From positions 62,001 to 126,000 of the forward strand of contig JAHBUW010000013.1 of the NCBI GenBank assembly GCA_019637875.1: a stretch of 64,000 nucleotides of DNA, in the 5' to 3' direction. The DNA comes from Pseudobdellovibrionaceae bacterium (lineage in GTDB: Bacteria; Bdellovibrionota; Bdellovibrionia; Bdellovibrionales; Bdellovibrionaceae). The position numbers and the translations under genes were made by a program. Below are positions 1-8,846 of the stretch, one piece after another (the first letter of the stretch is position 1; every line of letters begins with the position of its first letter). The notes under the pieces are model-generated. The model did not search any database, was not told the DNA's origin, and was given only the letters and a program-made list of their open reading frames with translations.

Positions 1-1
1 C

Positions 2-283
2 ATCGACCCGAACACCGGCGAAACTAAAAAGCTGATCGTGAACGGTAAAGAAGAGAAAATCCCCGAGCAAGGTGACATCGAAGTGATTGAAACCAAGGAA
101 GAGTCGATCCGCGTTCCCGCGGGCACTTTCACTTGCCTGTACATCAAAGCGAAAACCAAAGACGGCGAAGCGCAACAATGGGTCAACCTGAAAGACATCC
201 CGGTCTTCGGAATGGTCAAGTCGATCATGCAATCGCAGTTCGGACCCGTGACTATCGAACTGACTTCGTTTAAAAAGCAATAA
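2..283 (+). CDS. C-terminal end of an exported-type hypothetical protein (5' cut by window edge)
   Basis: The frame is open from the left edge to a TAA at 281-283, giving about 93 visible residues. A GTG at 38 is inside this frame but is probably not the start, because the frame stays open upstream with protein-like sequence. The segment has alternating polar and hydrophobic strands, a VPAGTF motif, a single Cys and a QWVN segment. This pattern recalls beta-rich periplasmic or lipoprotein domains of the DUF3108/LolA-like kind, but that is only a resemblance. The stop overlaps the ATG of the next gene (TAATG), so the two are probably co-translated. Function not recognised. Confidence 0.6.
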   Translation: MDPNTGETKKLIVNGKEEKIPEQGDIEVIETKEESIRVPAGTFTCLYIKAKTKDGEAQQWVNLKDIPVFGMVKSIMQSQFGPVTIELTSFKKQ

Positions 284-1170
284 TGCCGACGAACGAAACT
301 CTCAGTTTCAGAAGGAGTTCCCTCGCGGGAGCTCCTTTTTATTTGGTGCTCTTATTGTCCCTCTCTTGTTTTGCGAGGGCGGCCAACACTGAAACCTACC
401 GCGACATCATCGAAAAGGCCCAGACGCTGAGTTTGCAGAAAGAGCGGGGGCACGCCCTGCAACTTCTGACGAGTTCACTCACGCGGGAGTCAAAGAAGGG
501 CCCGGCTCCGAAAGAGTTGGTGACCGCACTTGAAGAGGTAGCGTCGCTCTTTCTAAGTGATAAAGCCCAGCAGCTTTATGAACTGGCGTTGTCTTTACGT
601 GAAAACGAACCGCAGCTCGCTTTGCAGAAATTGGCCGATGCCGCGAAGCTCGAGCCCGATAACCTCCAAATCCAACTCGAACAGTTCCGCGTGTCTTCGA
701 TCTTGGGGAACTGTAATGAGGCGGGGGCGGCGATCCTACGTCTTTACGAGAGTTTGTCGACGCTGGAAGTCGTTCGCTTGGCGGCGGCGCAAGCGCAGCT
801 GTGCCGGAACCAGCTCGACGACGCCCAGAAAATCCGGAACGGCTTCGATTTTCGCAAATCCCCCCTGATGCCGGTGTGGACCAGCACGGATGTCGAGATC
901 TTGCTTCGGCAGAAGAAGGGCGACAAAGCGCTGGAGTCCCTCGCGCAGGCGCAGAAGGTCGACCCCGATTTTCCCGAAACCTACTACTGGCAGTGGCGGG
1001 CCGAGCAGGATTTGAAAAAAGTTTCGGAAAAGCCGGGCCCCAAGTACGTGGCCCTTTGCAAGAGCCTCTCCCCCCGCTCTTACCGGCGTTACCTGGCCGA
1101 ACCCTTTTTGTGCCGACGGGTGCAGGAGGTTGAAAGTTCGCTGAAGAAGAACAATACTCCTTCGGCATGA
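283..1170 (+). CDS. Exported TPR-like protein
   Basis: A 295-residue product with an N-terminal signal peptide: a hydrophobic stretch near residues 17-32 ending in a plausible Ala-x-Ala cleavage site (ARAA). The mature part is almost entirely helical, with degenerate tetratricopeptide-like pairs around residues 85-130 and 205-245 (for example the ALQKLADAAKLEPDN and ALESLAQAQKVDPDFPE segments). It probably acts as a periplasmic protein-interaction scaffold. Its ATG overlaps the preceding stop and its end overlaps the next lipoprotein gene by 4 bases, so it sits in the dap operon. No enzyme motif is visible; the specific role is unknown. Confidence 0.75.
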   Translation: MPTNETLSFRRSSLAGAPFYLVLLLSLSCFARAANTETYRDIIEKAQTLSLQKERGHALQLLTSSLTRESKKGPAPKELVTALEEVASLFLSDKAQQLYELALSLRENEPQLALQKLADAAKLEPDNLQIQLEQFRVSSILGNCNEAGAAILRLYESLSTLEVVRLAAAQAQLCRNQLDDAQKIRNGFDFRKSPLMPVWTSTDVEILLRQKKGDKALESLAQAQKVDPDFPETYYWQWRAEQDLKKVSEKPGPKYVALCKSLSPRSYRRYLAEPFLCRRVQEVESSLKKNNTPSA

Positions 1171-1361
1171 ACCTTCGTTTGTTTTTTGGTGCCATCGGCC
1201 TTTCGTTCTTCACGCTGTCTTGCGGGGTGAAGGGGAAACCCTTGCCGCCTTTAACCGCGCCGCCCATCGGCCGCGGACAGCCGACAATGGCGCAACCGCC
1301 GGAAGAGGCGACGCCCACACCGACTCCCGAGCCGCGTTCGGGCGGGAGTACCGGACGATGA
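1167..1361 (+). CDS. Small LptM-like (YifL-type) lipoprotein
   Basis: A 64-residue product with a short hydrophobic signal and a Cys at residue 19 in the context TLSC. The mature N-terminus reads CGVKGKPLPP, close to the CGLKGPLYFPP signature of the LptM/YifL family; the rest is a Pro/Thr-rich disordered tail. In E. coli, LptM helps oxidative assembly of the LPS translocon LptD, and its gene lies directly upstream of dapF, as here. The ATG overlaps the previous stop and the TGA overlaps the dapF ATG (ATGA at 1358-1361). The family assignment is from the motif plus synteny; the function is inferred. Confidence 0.75.
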   Translation: MNLRLFFGAIGLSFFTLSCGVKGKPLPPLTAPPIGRGQPTMAQPPEEATPTPTPEPRSGGSTGR

Positions 1362-2155
1362 GTTTGGCGACGCGCACATGGACGCACATGAATGGCGCGG
1401 GGAATAGTTTCTTCGTGATCGATGCGCGTGAAAATCCCCTGCAAGAAAGTTCCCAAGACCGCGCGGCCTTCGCGAAGAAGTTGTGCTCGCGGACACCCGG
1501 TCTGGCGGCGGACGGACTTTTCATTCTGGAGAAGGCCGCCGGCCTGGATTTTAAATGGGACTTCTACAACTCGGATGGCAGTCATGCCGAAATGTGCGGA
1601 AACGCCTCGCGCTGCGCGACCCGCTTTTTTTTGGATCGCGTGCGCGAGCAAAACGAAGTGCGATTTGAAACGGCGGCGGGAGTGATCGTGGGGCAAAAAG
1701 TGGCCCACGATGTTTATCGAGTCCGCATGCCCGAGATCCCGTCGGCCGGGGCGCCGCGTGCGTTGACCGTCGAAGGACGGGTCGGTGATTTCTACTTCGT
1801 GAATACGGGAGTGCCGCATCTGGTGATCCCGGAAGCTCCGTCGAAAGAACGGGCGCTGCAACTTCGCCAGGCCCCCGAGCTAGGCGCCGCGGGGTCGAAT
1901 GTAACTTTCGTTGAAAGGCTAAGCGAGACGAAATTCAACGCCGTGACCTTTGAGCGTGGCGTTGACGATTACACGCTGGCTTGCGGAACGGGGGCGACCG
2001 CGGCGGCGGCCTTTGCGCGGATGCAGGCGCCGCATGCGACGGTTTTCGAGATCCAAATGCCCGGTGGGCTTTTGAAGGTCGAGTGGGTCGGCGACCGGCA
2101 AGCGTATTTGTCCGGACCCGCGGTCATCGATTTTGACGTGAAACTGGGAGAGTGA
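1358..2155 (+). CDS. dapF: Diaminopimelate epimerase DapF
   Basis: Converts LL- to meso-diaminopimelate in the cytoplasm, the penultimate step of lysine synthesis and the source of the peptidoglycan cross-linking residue. The 265-residue product has the N-terminal HMNGAGNSFF motif, the first catalytic cysteine in CGNASRC and the second in ACGTGATAA, the cofactor-independent acid/base pair of the family. The frame is open further upstream, but the ATG at 1358 fits the family N-terminus and makes a 4-base overlap with the lipoprotein gene. It is followed directly by dapA and dapB, giving a compact DAP operon. Confidence 0.95.
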   Translation: MSLATRTWTHMNGAGNSFFVIDARENPLQESSQDRAAFAKKLCSRTPGLAADGLFILEKAAGLDFKWDFYNSDGSHAEMCGNASRCATRFFLDRVREQNEVRFETAAGVIVGQKVAHDVYRVRMPEIPSAGAPRALTVEGRVGDFYFVNTGVPHLVIPEAPSKERALQLRQAPELGAAGSNVTFVERLSETKFNAVTFERGVDDYTLACGTGATAAAAFARMQAPHATVFEIQMPGGLLKVEWVGDRQAYLSGPAVIDFDVKLGE

Positions 2156-2157
2156 AT

Positions 2158-3012
2158 ATGGGAGCGCAACTGGGACATCAATTCCGCGGCATCATCACGG
2201 CTTTGGCCACGCCCTTTCTGCACGGACAAGTCGATTACGAATCGCTGGGCCGTTTGGTGGAGTGGCAAACGAGCCAAGGCGTGGACGGTTTCGTCGTGCA
2301 CGGCACGACGGGTGAAAGCCCCACGGTCGAAGGCGAAGAGCGTTTCAAGATCTATAACTTCATTCGTTCGCGGGTGGGTCGGGATTTCCCGTTGATCGTG
2401 GGTACGGGTACGAATTCGACGGCGCACACGATCCAACTTTCGAAAGAGGCCGAGAGCTGGGGAGCGGACGGCATCCTCGTCGTGGTCCCCTATTACAACA
2501 AGCCGCCGCAAGCGGGGCTGCTGGAGCACTTCAAATCGGTCGCGTCGAGCGTGTCGATCCCGACGGTGCTTTACAATGTTCCCGGACGTACGATCACCTC
2601 TTTGAGCGTCGAGACGATTCAAAAACTCAGTCTGCACCCACGCATCGTCGGTATCAAAGAGGCTTCGGGTGATTTGAAAATGGCGCAAGAGATTCGCAAA
2701 GCTTGCGGCGAAAAGTTCACCTTGCTTTCGGGTGATGACGGCACGGCGGACGACTTCCAACGCCAAGGGGGGCAAGGTGTGATCTCGGTCACCTCGCATG
2801 TCATCCCGAAGGCGATGAAGAATCTGGAAACCAATAAATACCAAGAGGTCGTGGATCTGATGTTCGTGGAAGCGAATCCGATCCCGCTGAAGATGGCCTT
2901 GTATTGGATGAAAATCATCGCCTCGCCGGAAATGCGTTTGCCGCTGGTGCCGCTTTCCGAGCCCGCACAAGAAAAACTGAAAGCCGCAATGGCGAAAGCG
3001 GGGCTTCTGTGA
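2158..3012 (+). CDS. dapA: 4-hydroxy-tetrahydrodipicolinate synthase DapA
   Basis: Condenses pyruvate with aspartate semialdehyde, the first committed step toward DAP and lysine. The TIM-barrel signatures are present: GTTGES (residues 49-54), the catalytic Tyr in YNVPGRT (Tyr139) and the Schiff-base Lys in GIKEASGD (Lys167). A GTG at 2152 overlaps the dapF stop, but the GGGAG at 2146-2150 would be only one base from it. The ATG at 2158 sits 7 bases from that Shine-Dalgarno and matches the family start, so it was chosen (284 residues). The end overlaps the dapB start (GTGA). Confidence 0.95.
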   Translation: MGAQLGHQFRGIITALATPFLHGQVDYESLGRLVEWQTSQGVDGFVVHGTTGESPTVEGEERFKIYNFIRSRVGRDFPLIVGTGTNSTAHTIQLSKEAESWGADGILVVVPYYNKPPQAGLLEHFKSVASSVSIPTVLYNVPGRTITSLSVETIQKLSLHPRIVGIKEASGDLKMAQEIRKACGEKFTLLSGDDGTADDFQRQGGQGVISVTSHVIPKAMKNLETNKYQEVVDLMFVEANPIPLKMALYWMKIIASPEMRLPLVPLSEPAQEKLKAAMAKAGLL

Positions 3013-3722
3013 GTTCGTTGCGGTTGGGTTTGGTCGGCGCCGCCGGCCGTATGGGTCAAGAGATCGTCGAGATCACCCAGGAAACGCCGAAACAGTGGAA
3101 GCTTGAGTTCGCGAATTCTAAAATCGAAATCGCGGGCTTCAAAACCAGCCGTGATGACGTGAATGCCTTAGCGAAAAGTGCCGCGGACGTCGTGATCGAT
3201 TTTTCGTCGCCCGAGGCTTTGCGAGCGTTGTTGAAAGCGCTGACGAAGTCGCCGAAACCGCTTGTGAGTGGAACGACGGGCATCACTGACGCCGATATGA
3301 AAGCATTGAAGGCACTGGCGAAGAAGGCCCCCGTTTTCTGGGCGCCGAACACGAGCCTGGGCGTCGCGACCCTGAAGCAAGCTTTGCGGAGTCTGGCGGC
3401 GGTGGCGGACTATGACTTTCAAGTTGAAGAGGTCCATCACCGCTTCAAGAAGGATGCGCCTTCGGGTACGGCCAAACTTCTGAAAACGGAAGTCGACAAA
3501 GTCACCCGCAAGACTTCGCCCGCAGCGCTCAGCATGCGTGGGGGGGGCGTTCCGGGGCTCCATCGGGTATGGGCTTTCGGCCCCGAAGAATGGCTGTGCT
3601 TCGAACACATGGCCCTGCAAAGAAAAGTTTTTGCTCGCGGCGCCGTTCAAGTCGCGCGTTGGATCGTCGATCAGAAACCCGGTTTTTACTCTATGGATGA
3701 TTATCTTTCGGAGAAGAATTGA
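3009..3722 (+). CDS. dapB: 4-hydroxy-tetrahydrodipicolinate reductase DapB
   Basis: Reduces the DapA product with NAD(P)H in the DAP pathway. The 237-residue product begins with the Rossmann motif GLVGAAGRMGQ, contains SGTTGI and has the catalytic EVHHRFKKDAPSGTA segment. The start is the GTG at 3009, overlapping the dapA TGA; the frame extends upstream without family similarity. The segment after the catalytic motif reads MRGGGVPGLH where many homologues have RGGDIVGEH, a mild divergence at the substrate/cofactor loop. Third gene of the dapF-dapA-dapB cluster. Confidence 0.94.
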   Translation: MSSLRLGLVGAAGRMGQEIVEITQETPKQWKLEFANSKIEIAGFKTSRDDVNALAKSAADVVIDFSSPEALRALLKALTKSPKPLVSGTTGITDADMKALKALAKKAPVFWAPNTSLGVATLKQALRSLAAVADYDFQVEEVHHRFKKDAPSGTAKLLKTEVDKVTRKTSPAALSMRGGGVPGLHRVWAFGPEEWLCFEHMALQRKVFARGAVQVARWIVDQKPGFYSMDDYLSEKN

Positions 3723-4225
3723 GCTCGCCGGATTTACTGCTCATTGGACTGCGTTCGGATTTCCTGGCGGCGCTGGCGCCGTTGCAGACGTGGGTCGCGC
3801 AGGCCCGGGCGCGCTTTCCGGATTTGAAGCTTTCGAATGTTTATCGCGTGCAACCCGAGCGAACACAGAATGACTGGTTGTCAGAGCTGTGGGCGGTCGC
3901 GGGTGTTCCGGCTGATTTTGATGTGCACGAGCTCGAAGCGGTGCTGTTCTCGTTGGGGCAAGGTGTAAGCGTGGAAATGACGCCCCTTTTATGGGGTGAC
4001 CGCGTGATGCTTCAGCCGCAGTTGCCGATTCCCCACCCCGATTTGCACCGCAACCTTGTCTTCTTGCAGTGCGCCTGCGAAGTGGACGCGAGCATCCGTC
4101 ACCCTATCCTTGGACAAAGCCTTGGCGAGCGGCTACATCAGGAGAAAAGACTGACTCCGCTGGAGTTTTTCGCCCAAGGACGCCATCTTTTTGAACCTCG
4201 CTTGAAAGCACAGGAGTCGCCATGA
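3719..4225 (+). CDS. HPPK (FolK)-like protein, probably degenerate
   Basis: A 168-residue product starting at a TTG that overlaps the dapB stop. The C-terminal half matches the fold signature of 6-hydroxymethyl-7,8-dihydropterin pyrophosphokinase: [16 protein letters not shown] followed by a conserved [10 protein letters not shown] segment. The preceding motif, which in active FolK is LDLDILLYG with two Mg2+-binding aspartates, reads [10 protein letters not shown] here, so both aspartates appear to be missing. The N-terminal half is also weakly conserved. It may be inactive or repurposed; a functional folK may lie elsewhere in the genome. Family membership is from pattern only. Confidence 0.6.
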   Translation: MSSPDLLLIGLRSDFLAALAPLQTWVAQARARFPDLKLSNVYRVQPERTQNDWLSELWAVAGVPADFDVHELEAVLFSLGQGVSVEMTPLLWGDRVMLQPQLPIPHPDLHRNLVFLQCACEVDASIRHPILGQSLGERLHQEKRLTPLEFFAQGRHLFEPRLKAQESP

Positions 4226-4869
4226 AGTTCTTTATCGATACCGCCGACATCAACGAAATCCGCGCCGCCAACCAACGTGGATGGGTGGATGGAGTGACCA
4301 CGAATCCTTCGCTCATCGCGAAGTCGGGTCGCGATTTTCATGAGGTCATCAAAGAGATCTGCAAAGAGGTTTCGGGTCCCGTTTCGGCCGAGGTTCTCTC
4401 GACCGAATCCGAAAAGATGTACGCCGAGGGACGTGAACTGGCGAAGCTGGCCAGCAACGTTGTCGTGAAAATTCCGATGACGGAAGACGGCCTCGTGGCC
4501 GTGCGCCGTTTGACCGCAGACGGCATCAAAACGAACGTGACGTTGGTGTTCTCGTCGGTGCAGGCCTTGCTCGTCGCCAAAGCGGGCGCGACCATGGTGT
4601 CCCCCTTCGTCGGACGCCTGGACGACATCGGGCAAGACGGCCTGAACCTCATCCAAGACATCGTGCAGATCTACGAAAACTACGATTTCCAGACGGAAGT
4701 CTTGGTCGCAAGCGTTCGTCATCCTATTCACCTGTCACAAAGTGCTATGATGGGAGCCGATATCGCGACGATGCCTTTGAAAGTCATGCAGCAGCTTTGT
4801 TTGCATCCGCTGACGGAAAAAGGCCTCAAAATGTTCATGGACGATTGGAATAAAGCGCAGAAGAAATGA
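4222..4869 (+). CDS. tal: Transaldolase, TalC/FSA subfamily
   Basis: A 215-residue class I aldolase of the short transaldolase family. The catalytic Schiff-base lysine is in [11 protein letters not shown] (Lys83), and DTAD and TTNPSL near the N-terminus are family signatures. At the position where fructose-6-phosphate aldolases carry Gln (AQVMA) it has Glu in SAEVLS (Glu57), which favours true transaldolase activity in the pentose phosphate pathway. The ATG overlaps the preceding TGA and the stop overlaps the next ATG, so it is part of the dap operon. Confidence 0.9.
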   Translation: MKFFIDTADINEIRAANQRGWVDGVTTNPSLIAKSGRDFHEVIKEICKEVSGPVSAEVLSTESEKMYAEGRELAKLASNVVVKIPMTEDGLVAVRRLTADGIKTNVTLVFSSVQALLVAKAGATMVSPFVGRLDDIGQDGLNLIQDIVQIYENYDFQTEVLVASVRHPIHLSQSAMMGADIATMPLKVMQQLCLHPLTEKGLKMFMDDWNKAQKK

Positions 4870-5291
4870 AAAGAATCGGATGGGTGCTGATTTCACTCTT
4901 GCTCTCGGGTTGCGTCACCTCGGGTTATTACCTCGATGACGTGAATCGGAACATGCAGGACATCCGCACCTCGGTTCAGAACCTCTACGGAATCCAATCC
5001 GTCAGCGATAATGAGCGGGTGGTGCTTACGCCCCCGCTGAAAGCGGATCCGAACGATCCCACTCCCCCGAAACTTATGAAAAAGCGCGTTTACGCGCGCA
5101 TCGTGATCGTGAACGACCAACGTCCATACCGAATCTGGGTCCAGGTGTACCAAGAACGGAAAGTGGGCGGCGAGTGGGTCGAGCTCGACATCGACGAACG
5201 TCTATCCGAAGAGTTCGCGCGCGAAATCCACCGCGAACTGATCGACAGTCGTGATAAACGGAATGTCATTGACGATTTTCGGGCCTTTTAG
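4866..5291 (+). CDS. Predicted lipoprotein
   Basis: A 141-residue product with a basic N-terminus, a hydrophobic stretch and a canonical lipobox (LLSGC, Cys16), so it is probably an outer- or inner-membrane lipoprotein facing the periplasm. The mature region carries a short helix, a Pro-rich linker (near residues 55-70) and a beta-rich C-terminal part ending in a charged helix. The ATG overlaps the transaldolase stop. No family recognised; the tight coupling is operon organisation and does not imply a metabolic role. Confidence 0.75.
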   Translation: MKRIGWVLISLLLSGCVTSGYYLDDVNRNMQDIRTSVQNLYGIQSVSDNERVVLTPPLKADPNDPTPPKLMKKRVYARIVIVNDQRPYRIWVQVYQERKVGGEWVELDIDERLSEEFAREIHRELIDSRDKRNVIDDFRAF

Positions 5292-5308
5292 ACAGACTGA
5301 AATCAGCT

Positions 5309-7558
5309 ATGTCGAAGATCTGGTCGCGTTTTCCACGCCGATTTAGAATGTCACGGAACCGCTTCAGAGGGGTTGCCTTCCTGCGCGTGCTGGCCGCGAT
5401 CTTCGCCTTGGTTTGGCTTATGCCCGATACGCGGCTGGAGCACCCACGGGTTCGCTTCATTTCGAAGCCGTTAAAAATTTCGGTTTCGAAAACCAACCCG
5501 CCCCGTTTGGCATTTGAAGAAACTCTGCAGATTCGTCGCGGTCCGCGGCTGGGCGAACCGATTCCCCGGGTGCCCGCAACGTTGGAGCGCGCGGTTTCGT
5601 TGAACGAAGTGATCGGGCGCGGACAGATGCGTCCCGCGCGCTTGGCGCTTTACTATCGTCATGTGGAGTTGCGGCCCATGGTGATCGCGCGGGATGAGGT
5701 CTTGCGCAGTGTGCGCGCGCAAAACGTGCCGGTGAAAACGACGGCGCCCGCACCGCGCTTGGCCGACGGTCCGGACATTCCCGAGCGTCGCTTCGAGCCG
5801 ACGACTCCCCGTACGCCGACGCTCGATGAAATGAATTATTCGGGTGATGAAGCTTGGTTCGACAATCTTTCACCCAGACAACAACGCCTGCTGCAAGCGT
5901 CGGGCTTACGAAGCGCCGACCTGCGTGAGGCGATCGCGCCCGGTTTGGCGGAAACCTTGGCCGCAAAAGTCGAAGAAGAATTGAAGCGTCTGCAGGCGGG
6001 TGGAACGGTCATCACGCCCAGCGGTTCGCCCCAATTGCCGACGGAAGTCACCGTCAAAACCGAAGAAGATAAAAAGACGGAACCGCCCAAACACATCAAA
6101 GTGGCTGGCCATCTTTTCCTGGACGCGCTGACCGCCTTTTTGCCCGACCACCGGATTGAAGTCGTTTGGATGCGCGAGGGTATGAACCGTCGCACGGGTC
6201 GTTTCAGTATGAACGACTCGCATTTCTCAATCGACGTGGACGAATTGGCCGGTGCGGTTCGTTTAGAGATGTACGACCGCGGGGGGCACGTCGTGGCCGC
6301 CGGGGGCGTGCGCTTGTCGCCCGAGCTGAGTTCCCAGTCGCTGACGCAGCTGCAAGTGCGTATGCGTCCTGTCGGTCAGGTCGCTTCGACCTTTACGGAT
6401 TTCTACAAACAGCCGACGGAGCTTTTCGCGCTGAACCGCAAAGGCAAAGTGTGGTCATTCGGTAAAAACCCAATTCGCACGAAAGCGTCGTTTGATTCCG
6501 CATCCACTTTCGAGGCGGATCCCCAAGGACAGCTCTTTATCGACGGCATCGCGGGCGGTTCGTCGTCGTTCGCGATGACGGAAAGCGCCGATTATTATCC
6601 GTCCTTGCATATGATCACTTCGGGTCAGCAAGAGGCTCTGCCCTTGATCTCGAAGAAGACCGCCAAGGCGATGCTGGAGATCATCGAGCAGCAACTGGGA
6701 TTCACGGACGCGCAAAAGAACGGCGCGATCGTCATGGGTCAAGTCACCGCCGACGGCCGGGCGTTGTCGGGCGCCGACGTTTCCTTGGAAGGTTATCCCG
6801 AGGCGCGTCCGGTGTACCTGAATGAAGTGTTGATTCCGGACCCGCATTTGAAGACGACGAGCGGCTCGGGTTATTTCGTTTTCGTGCATTTGCCGCAGGG
6901 GTTTTACTCTTTGCGCGCGATGCGGGGACCGCAGTTCGTCGGTTACGGAAATGTGGTCAACGAACCGCAGGCGGCTTCCTTCGTGGAGTTGCGTGAGTCC
7001 AGCCGTTTCGCGCCCTTTGATATTCGTGTCTTCGACGCTTTTGCGGGGACCGCGCAGTCCGCAGAGCTCGCGCTGCAGTCGCTCAATCAGAACATCCAAA
7101 TTTCCGGTTACGGGCAGATCCAGCACCCGATCTTGGCGCAGTACACGATGCTCGAGGCGACTCCGGCATCTGACGATCATGTCCCCGCGATTTACCCTTA
7201 TCTGGGTGACGCGGAATTCGTGCATTTGCCGTTAATCCCGCGCGCATGGTTGGACGAAAAGATCGCCGCCACAAAGATCAATGTGCTTCCGGAAACAGGC
7301 GCGATCATCGGCTTCAGCGAGCAAGGTGGCTACGAGATTTCTTTGCCGCACCTTCCGGACAATGCGGAAACACAGGTGATCTATTTCGATGTTCAAGGGC
7401 GTCAGGTGCCCGCCTCGGTGGAAAATGGCGGTTTTCTGCTGGTGAACGTGCCGGCCGGGGCGCAGACCGTGGTCCTACAGCACGCGCTGGGCGGAGTCGT
7501 GAGCCGCGTCCTGAACGCGGACGCCGAGCGCCTTACGGTTTCGAAGTTCGTTTTCTAA
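5309..7558 (+). CDS. Large exported or membrane-anchored protein with carboxypeptidase-regulatory-like domain
   Basis: A 749-residue product. An Arg-rich N-terminus precedes one hydrophobic segment (about residues 25-40), read as a signal anchor. A Pro/Thr-rich region follows (about 140-270), then several beta-sandwich-like segments. Around residues 475-560 the GQVTADGRALSGADVSLEGY ... GYFVFVHLPQGFYSLRA pattern is typical of carboxypeptidase-regulatory/TonB-plug-like Ig folds in bacterial surface proteins. The ATG at 5309 has no clear Shine-Dalgarno, and an in-frame ATG at 5348 is an alternative. The last 26 bases overlap the 3' end of murD on the opposite strand. Specific function unknown. 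Confidence 0.7.
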   Translation: MSKIWSRFPRRFRMSRNRFRGVAFLRVLAAIFALVWLMPDTRLEHPRVRFISKPLKISVSKTNPPRLAFEETLQIRRGPRLGEPIPRVPATLERAVSLNEVIGRGQMRPARLALYYRHVELRPMVIARDEVLRSVRAQNVPVKTTAPAPRLADGPDIPERRFEPTTPRTPTLDEMNYSGDEAWFDNLSPRQQRLLQASGLRSADLREAIAPGLAETLAAKVEEELKRLQAGGTVITPSGSPQLPTEVTVKTEEDKKTEPPKHIKVAGHLFLDALTAFLPDHRIEVVWMREGMNRRTGRFSMNDSHFSIDVDELAGAVRLEMYDRGGHVVAAGGVRLSPELSSQSLTQLQVRMRPVGQVASTFTDFYKQPTELFALNRKGKVWSFGKNPIRTKASFDSASTFEADPQGQLFIDGIAGGSSSFAMTESADYYPSLHMITSGQQEALPLISKKTAKAMLEIIEQQLGFTDAQKNGAIVMGQVTADGRALSGADVSLEGYPEARPVYLNEVLIPDPHLKTTSGSGYFVFVHLPQGFYSLRAMRGPQFVGYGNVVNEPQAASFVELRESSRFAPFDIRVFDAFAGTAQSAELALQSLNQNIQISGYGQIQHPILAQYTMLEATPASDDHVPAIYPYLGDAEFVHLPLIPRAWLDEKIAATKINVLPETGAIIGFSEQGGYEISLPHLPDNAETQVIYFDVQGRQVPASVENGGFLLVNVPAGAQTVVLQHALGGVVSRVLNADAERLTVSKFVF

Positions 7559-8804
7559 AAAAATCCCCTCGATCTTCGAAGGATTTGAATTCATCCAAGC
7601 TGGTTCCGCCGGGACTCAGTAGCAGCATCGCGCCCGATTTTAATGAAGGTAAAATGTGATCCAGTGCCGCCGCGAGGGTGGGGGAAACTTCGCCGGGCAA
7701 AGCCGATTTTGCGCGTGCGAGCTCACCGCATTCGCCGAAGAAGTGAAATTGGAACCCACGGCCTTTCAGTGCGTTCAGTTGCTCCCACGGCAGGTTCTTA
7801 TCTCGCCCGCCTAAAAGAAGGTGCGCACTTTTCCGGTGGGCGACGAGCTCCGCGACGGAGTCCGCGGCCTGCAGAACGGACGCCATCGTCGTCGCTTTGC
7901 TGTCGTTCAAAAAAAGGATGCCGTCGCGTTCACCCAAGTTTTCCAGGCGATGCGCCAAGCCGGGGAAGTTCAGCAGTCCCTGATAAAATTCGGGCGGCAT
8001 GGCGTGCGCCTGTCCCCAGCTCCAGACGAGCGCCAGGTTGTCACGGTTGTGTAAGCCGACCATCTTCATTTTCTGGAAGTTTTCGGCCGCGAGATCGTGC
8101 CGGTCGGTCCAGTGATCGCGGGCATCTTGAAAACGGTCGCGGTACTTCGTCAGATCGAGACCCGAGTTATTGAAAAAGCGGGGGCCGGGCGTTTTGGCGG
8201 CGAGGCTCAGCTTCGTTTCGTAATATTCCTCAAGCGAGTCGTAGCGCTCGAGGTGATTGGGTGTCAGCGAAGTGAGAATCGTCGATCCCGGCTTGAACGA
8301 CGCGAAGTTTTCAAGCTGGTAAGAGGAAAGCTCCAGGACGACGTACTCCGCCGGAGGGCGCTGGTCCTTCACGCGCTCAAGTGCGTAGCGCGCGAAAGGG
8401 AATCCCAAATTTCCACCGGTGAAGTTCGAAATGCCCGCGGCATCCAAACCCGCTCCCAGTAAGGAGGTGACCGTGCTTTTACCGACGGCGCCGGTGATAC
8501 CCACGACTTTTTCGCTCGTCAGGCATTGGGCGGCGAGCTCAAGTTCACTGGACAGCCGCACTCCTTGCTTTAAGAGCTGCTGGATCCACGGCGTGCGCAG
8601 CGGCACTCCGGGACTCACGACCAGGGTCTCGGGATTGCGCGCGATCACCTCTTCGGGGGTGCGTGCGTCGCAGGGCGATTTTTGATCGTGGGTGATGATG
8701 CGCTCCCGAGGGATTCCCCGACCCAGTAAGAGGTCCAAGGCGGACTGCCCGCTCAAACCCAGACCGATGATCGCGATGGGGAGTGGTGGCTGGTTCTGGG
8801 GCAC
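7533..8804 (-). CDS. murD: UDP-N-acetylmuramoyl-L-alanine--D-glutamate ligase MurD
   Basis: Adds D-glutamate to UDP-MurNAc-L-Ala in the cytoplasm during peptidoglycan precursor synthesis. The 423-residue product has the N-terminal uracil-binding GLGLSGQSA motif, a P-loop in GITGAVGKST (residues 102-111; most homologues read GTNGKST), and the NDSKATT motif of the C-terminal half. The start is a GTG with AAAGG about 8 bases upstream. It overlaps the upstream convergent gene by 26 bases and is read alone, divergently from the metallophosphoesterase gene 42 bases away. Confidence 0.93.
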   Translation of the reverse strand: MPQNQPPLPIAIIGLGLSGQSALDLLLGRGIPRERIITHDQKSPCDARTPEEVIARNPETLVVSPGVPLRTPWIQQLLKQGVRLSSELELAAQCLTSEKVVGITGAVGKSTVTSLLGAGLDAAGISNFTGGNLGFPFARYALERVKDQRPPAEYVVLELSSYQLENFASFKPGSTILTSLTPNHLERYDSLEEYYETKLSLAAKTPGPRFFNNSGLDLTKYRDRFQDARDHWTDRHDLAAENFQKMKMVGLHNRDNLALVWSWGQAHAMPPEFYQGLLNFPGLAHRLENLGERDGILFLNDSKATTMASVLQAADSVAELVAHRKSAHLLLGGRDKNLPWEQLNALKGRGFQFHFFGECGELARAKSALPGEVSPTLAAALDHILPSLKSGAMLLLSPGGTSLDEFKSFEDRGDFFRKRTSKP

Positions 8805-8846
8805 GGGACTTGCCTTTCGCTAAAGCGGCATCAAAATAGAGATAAG

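Noticed and set aside
479-1861. Minus-strand frame of 460 residues
   Set aside because: It lies opposite the TPR gene, the LptM-like gene and dapF, has a biased Arg/Pro/Gly composition and no domain; it is a shadow of plus-strand codon use.
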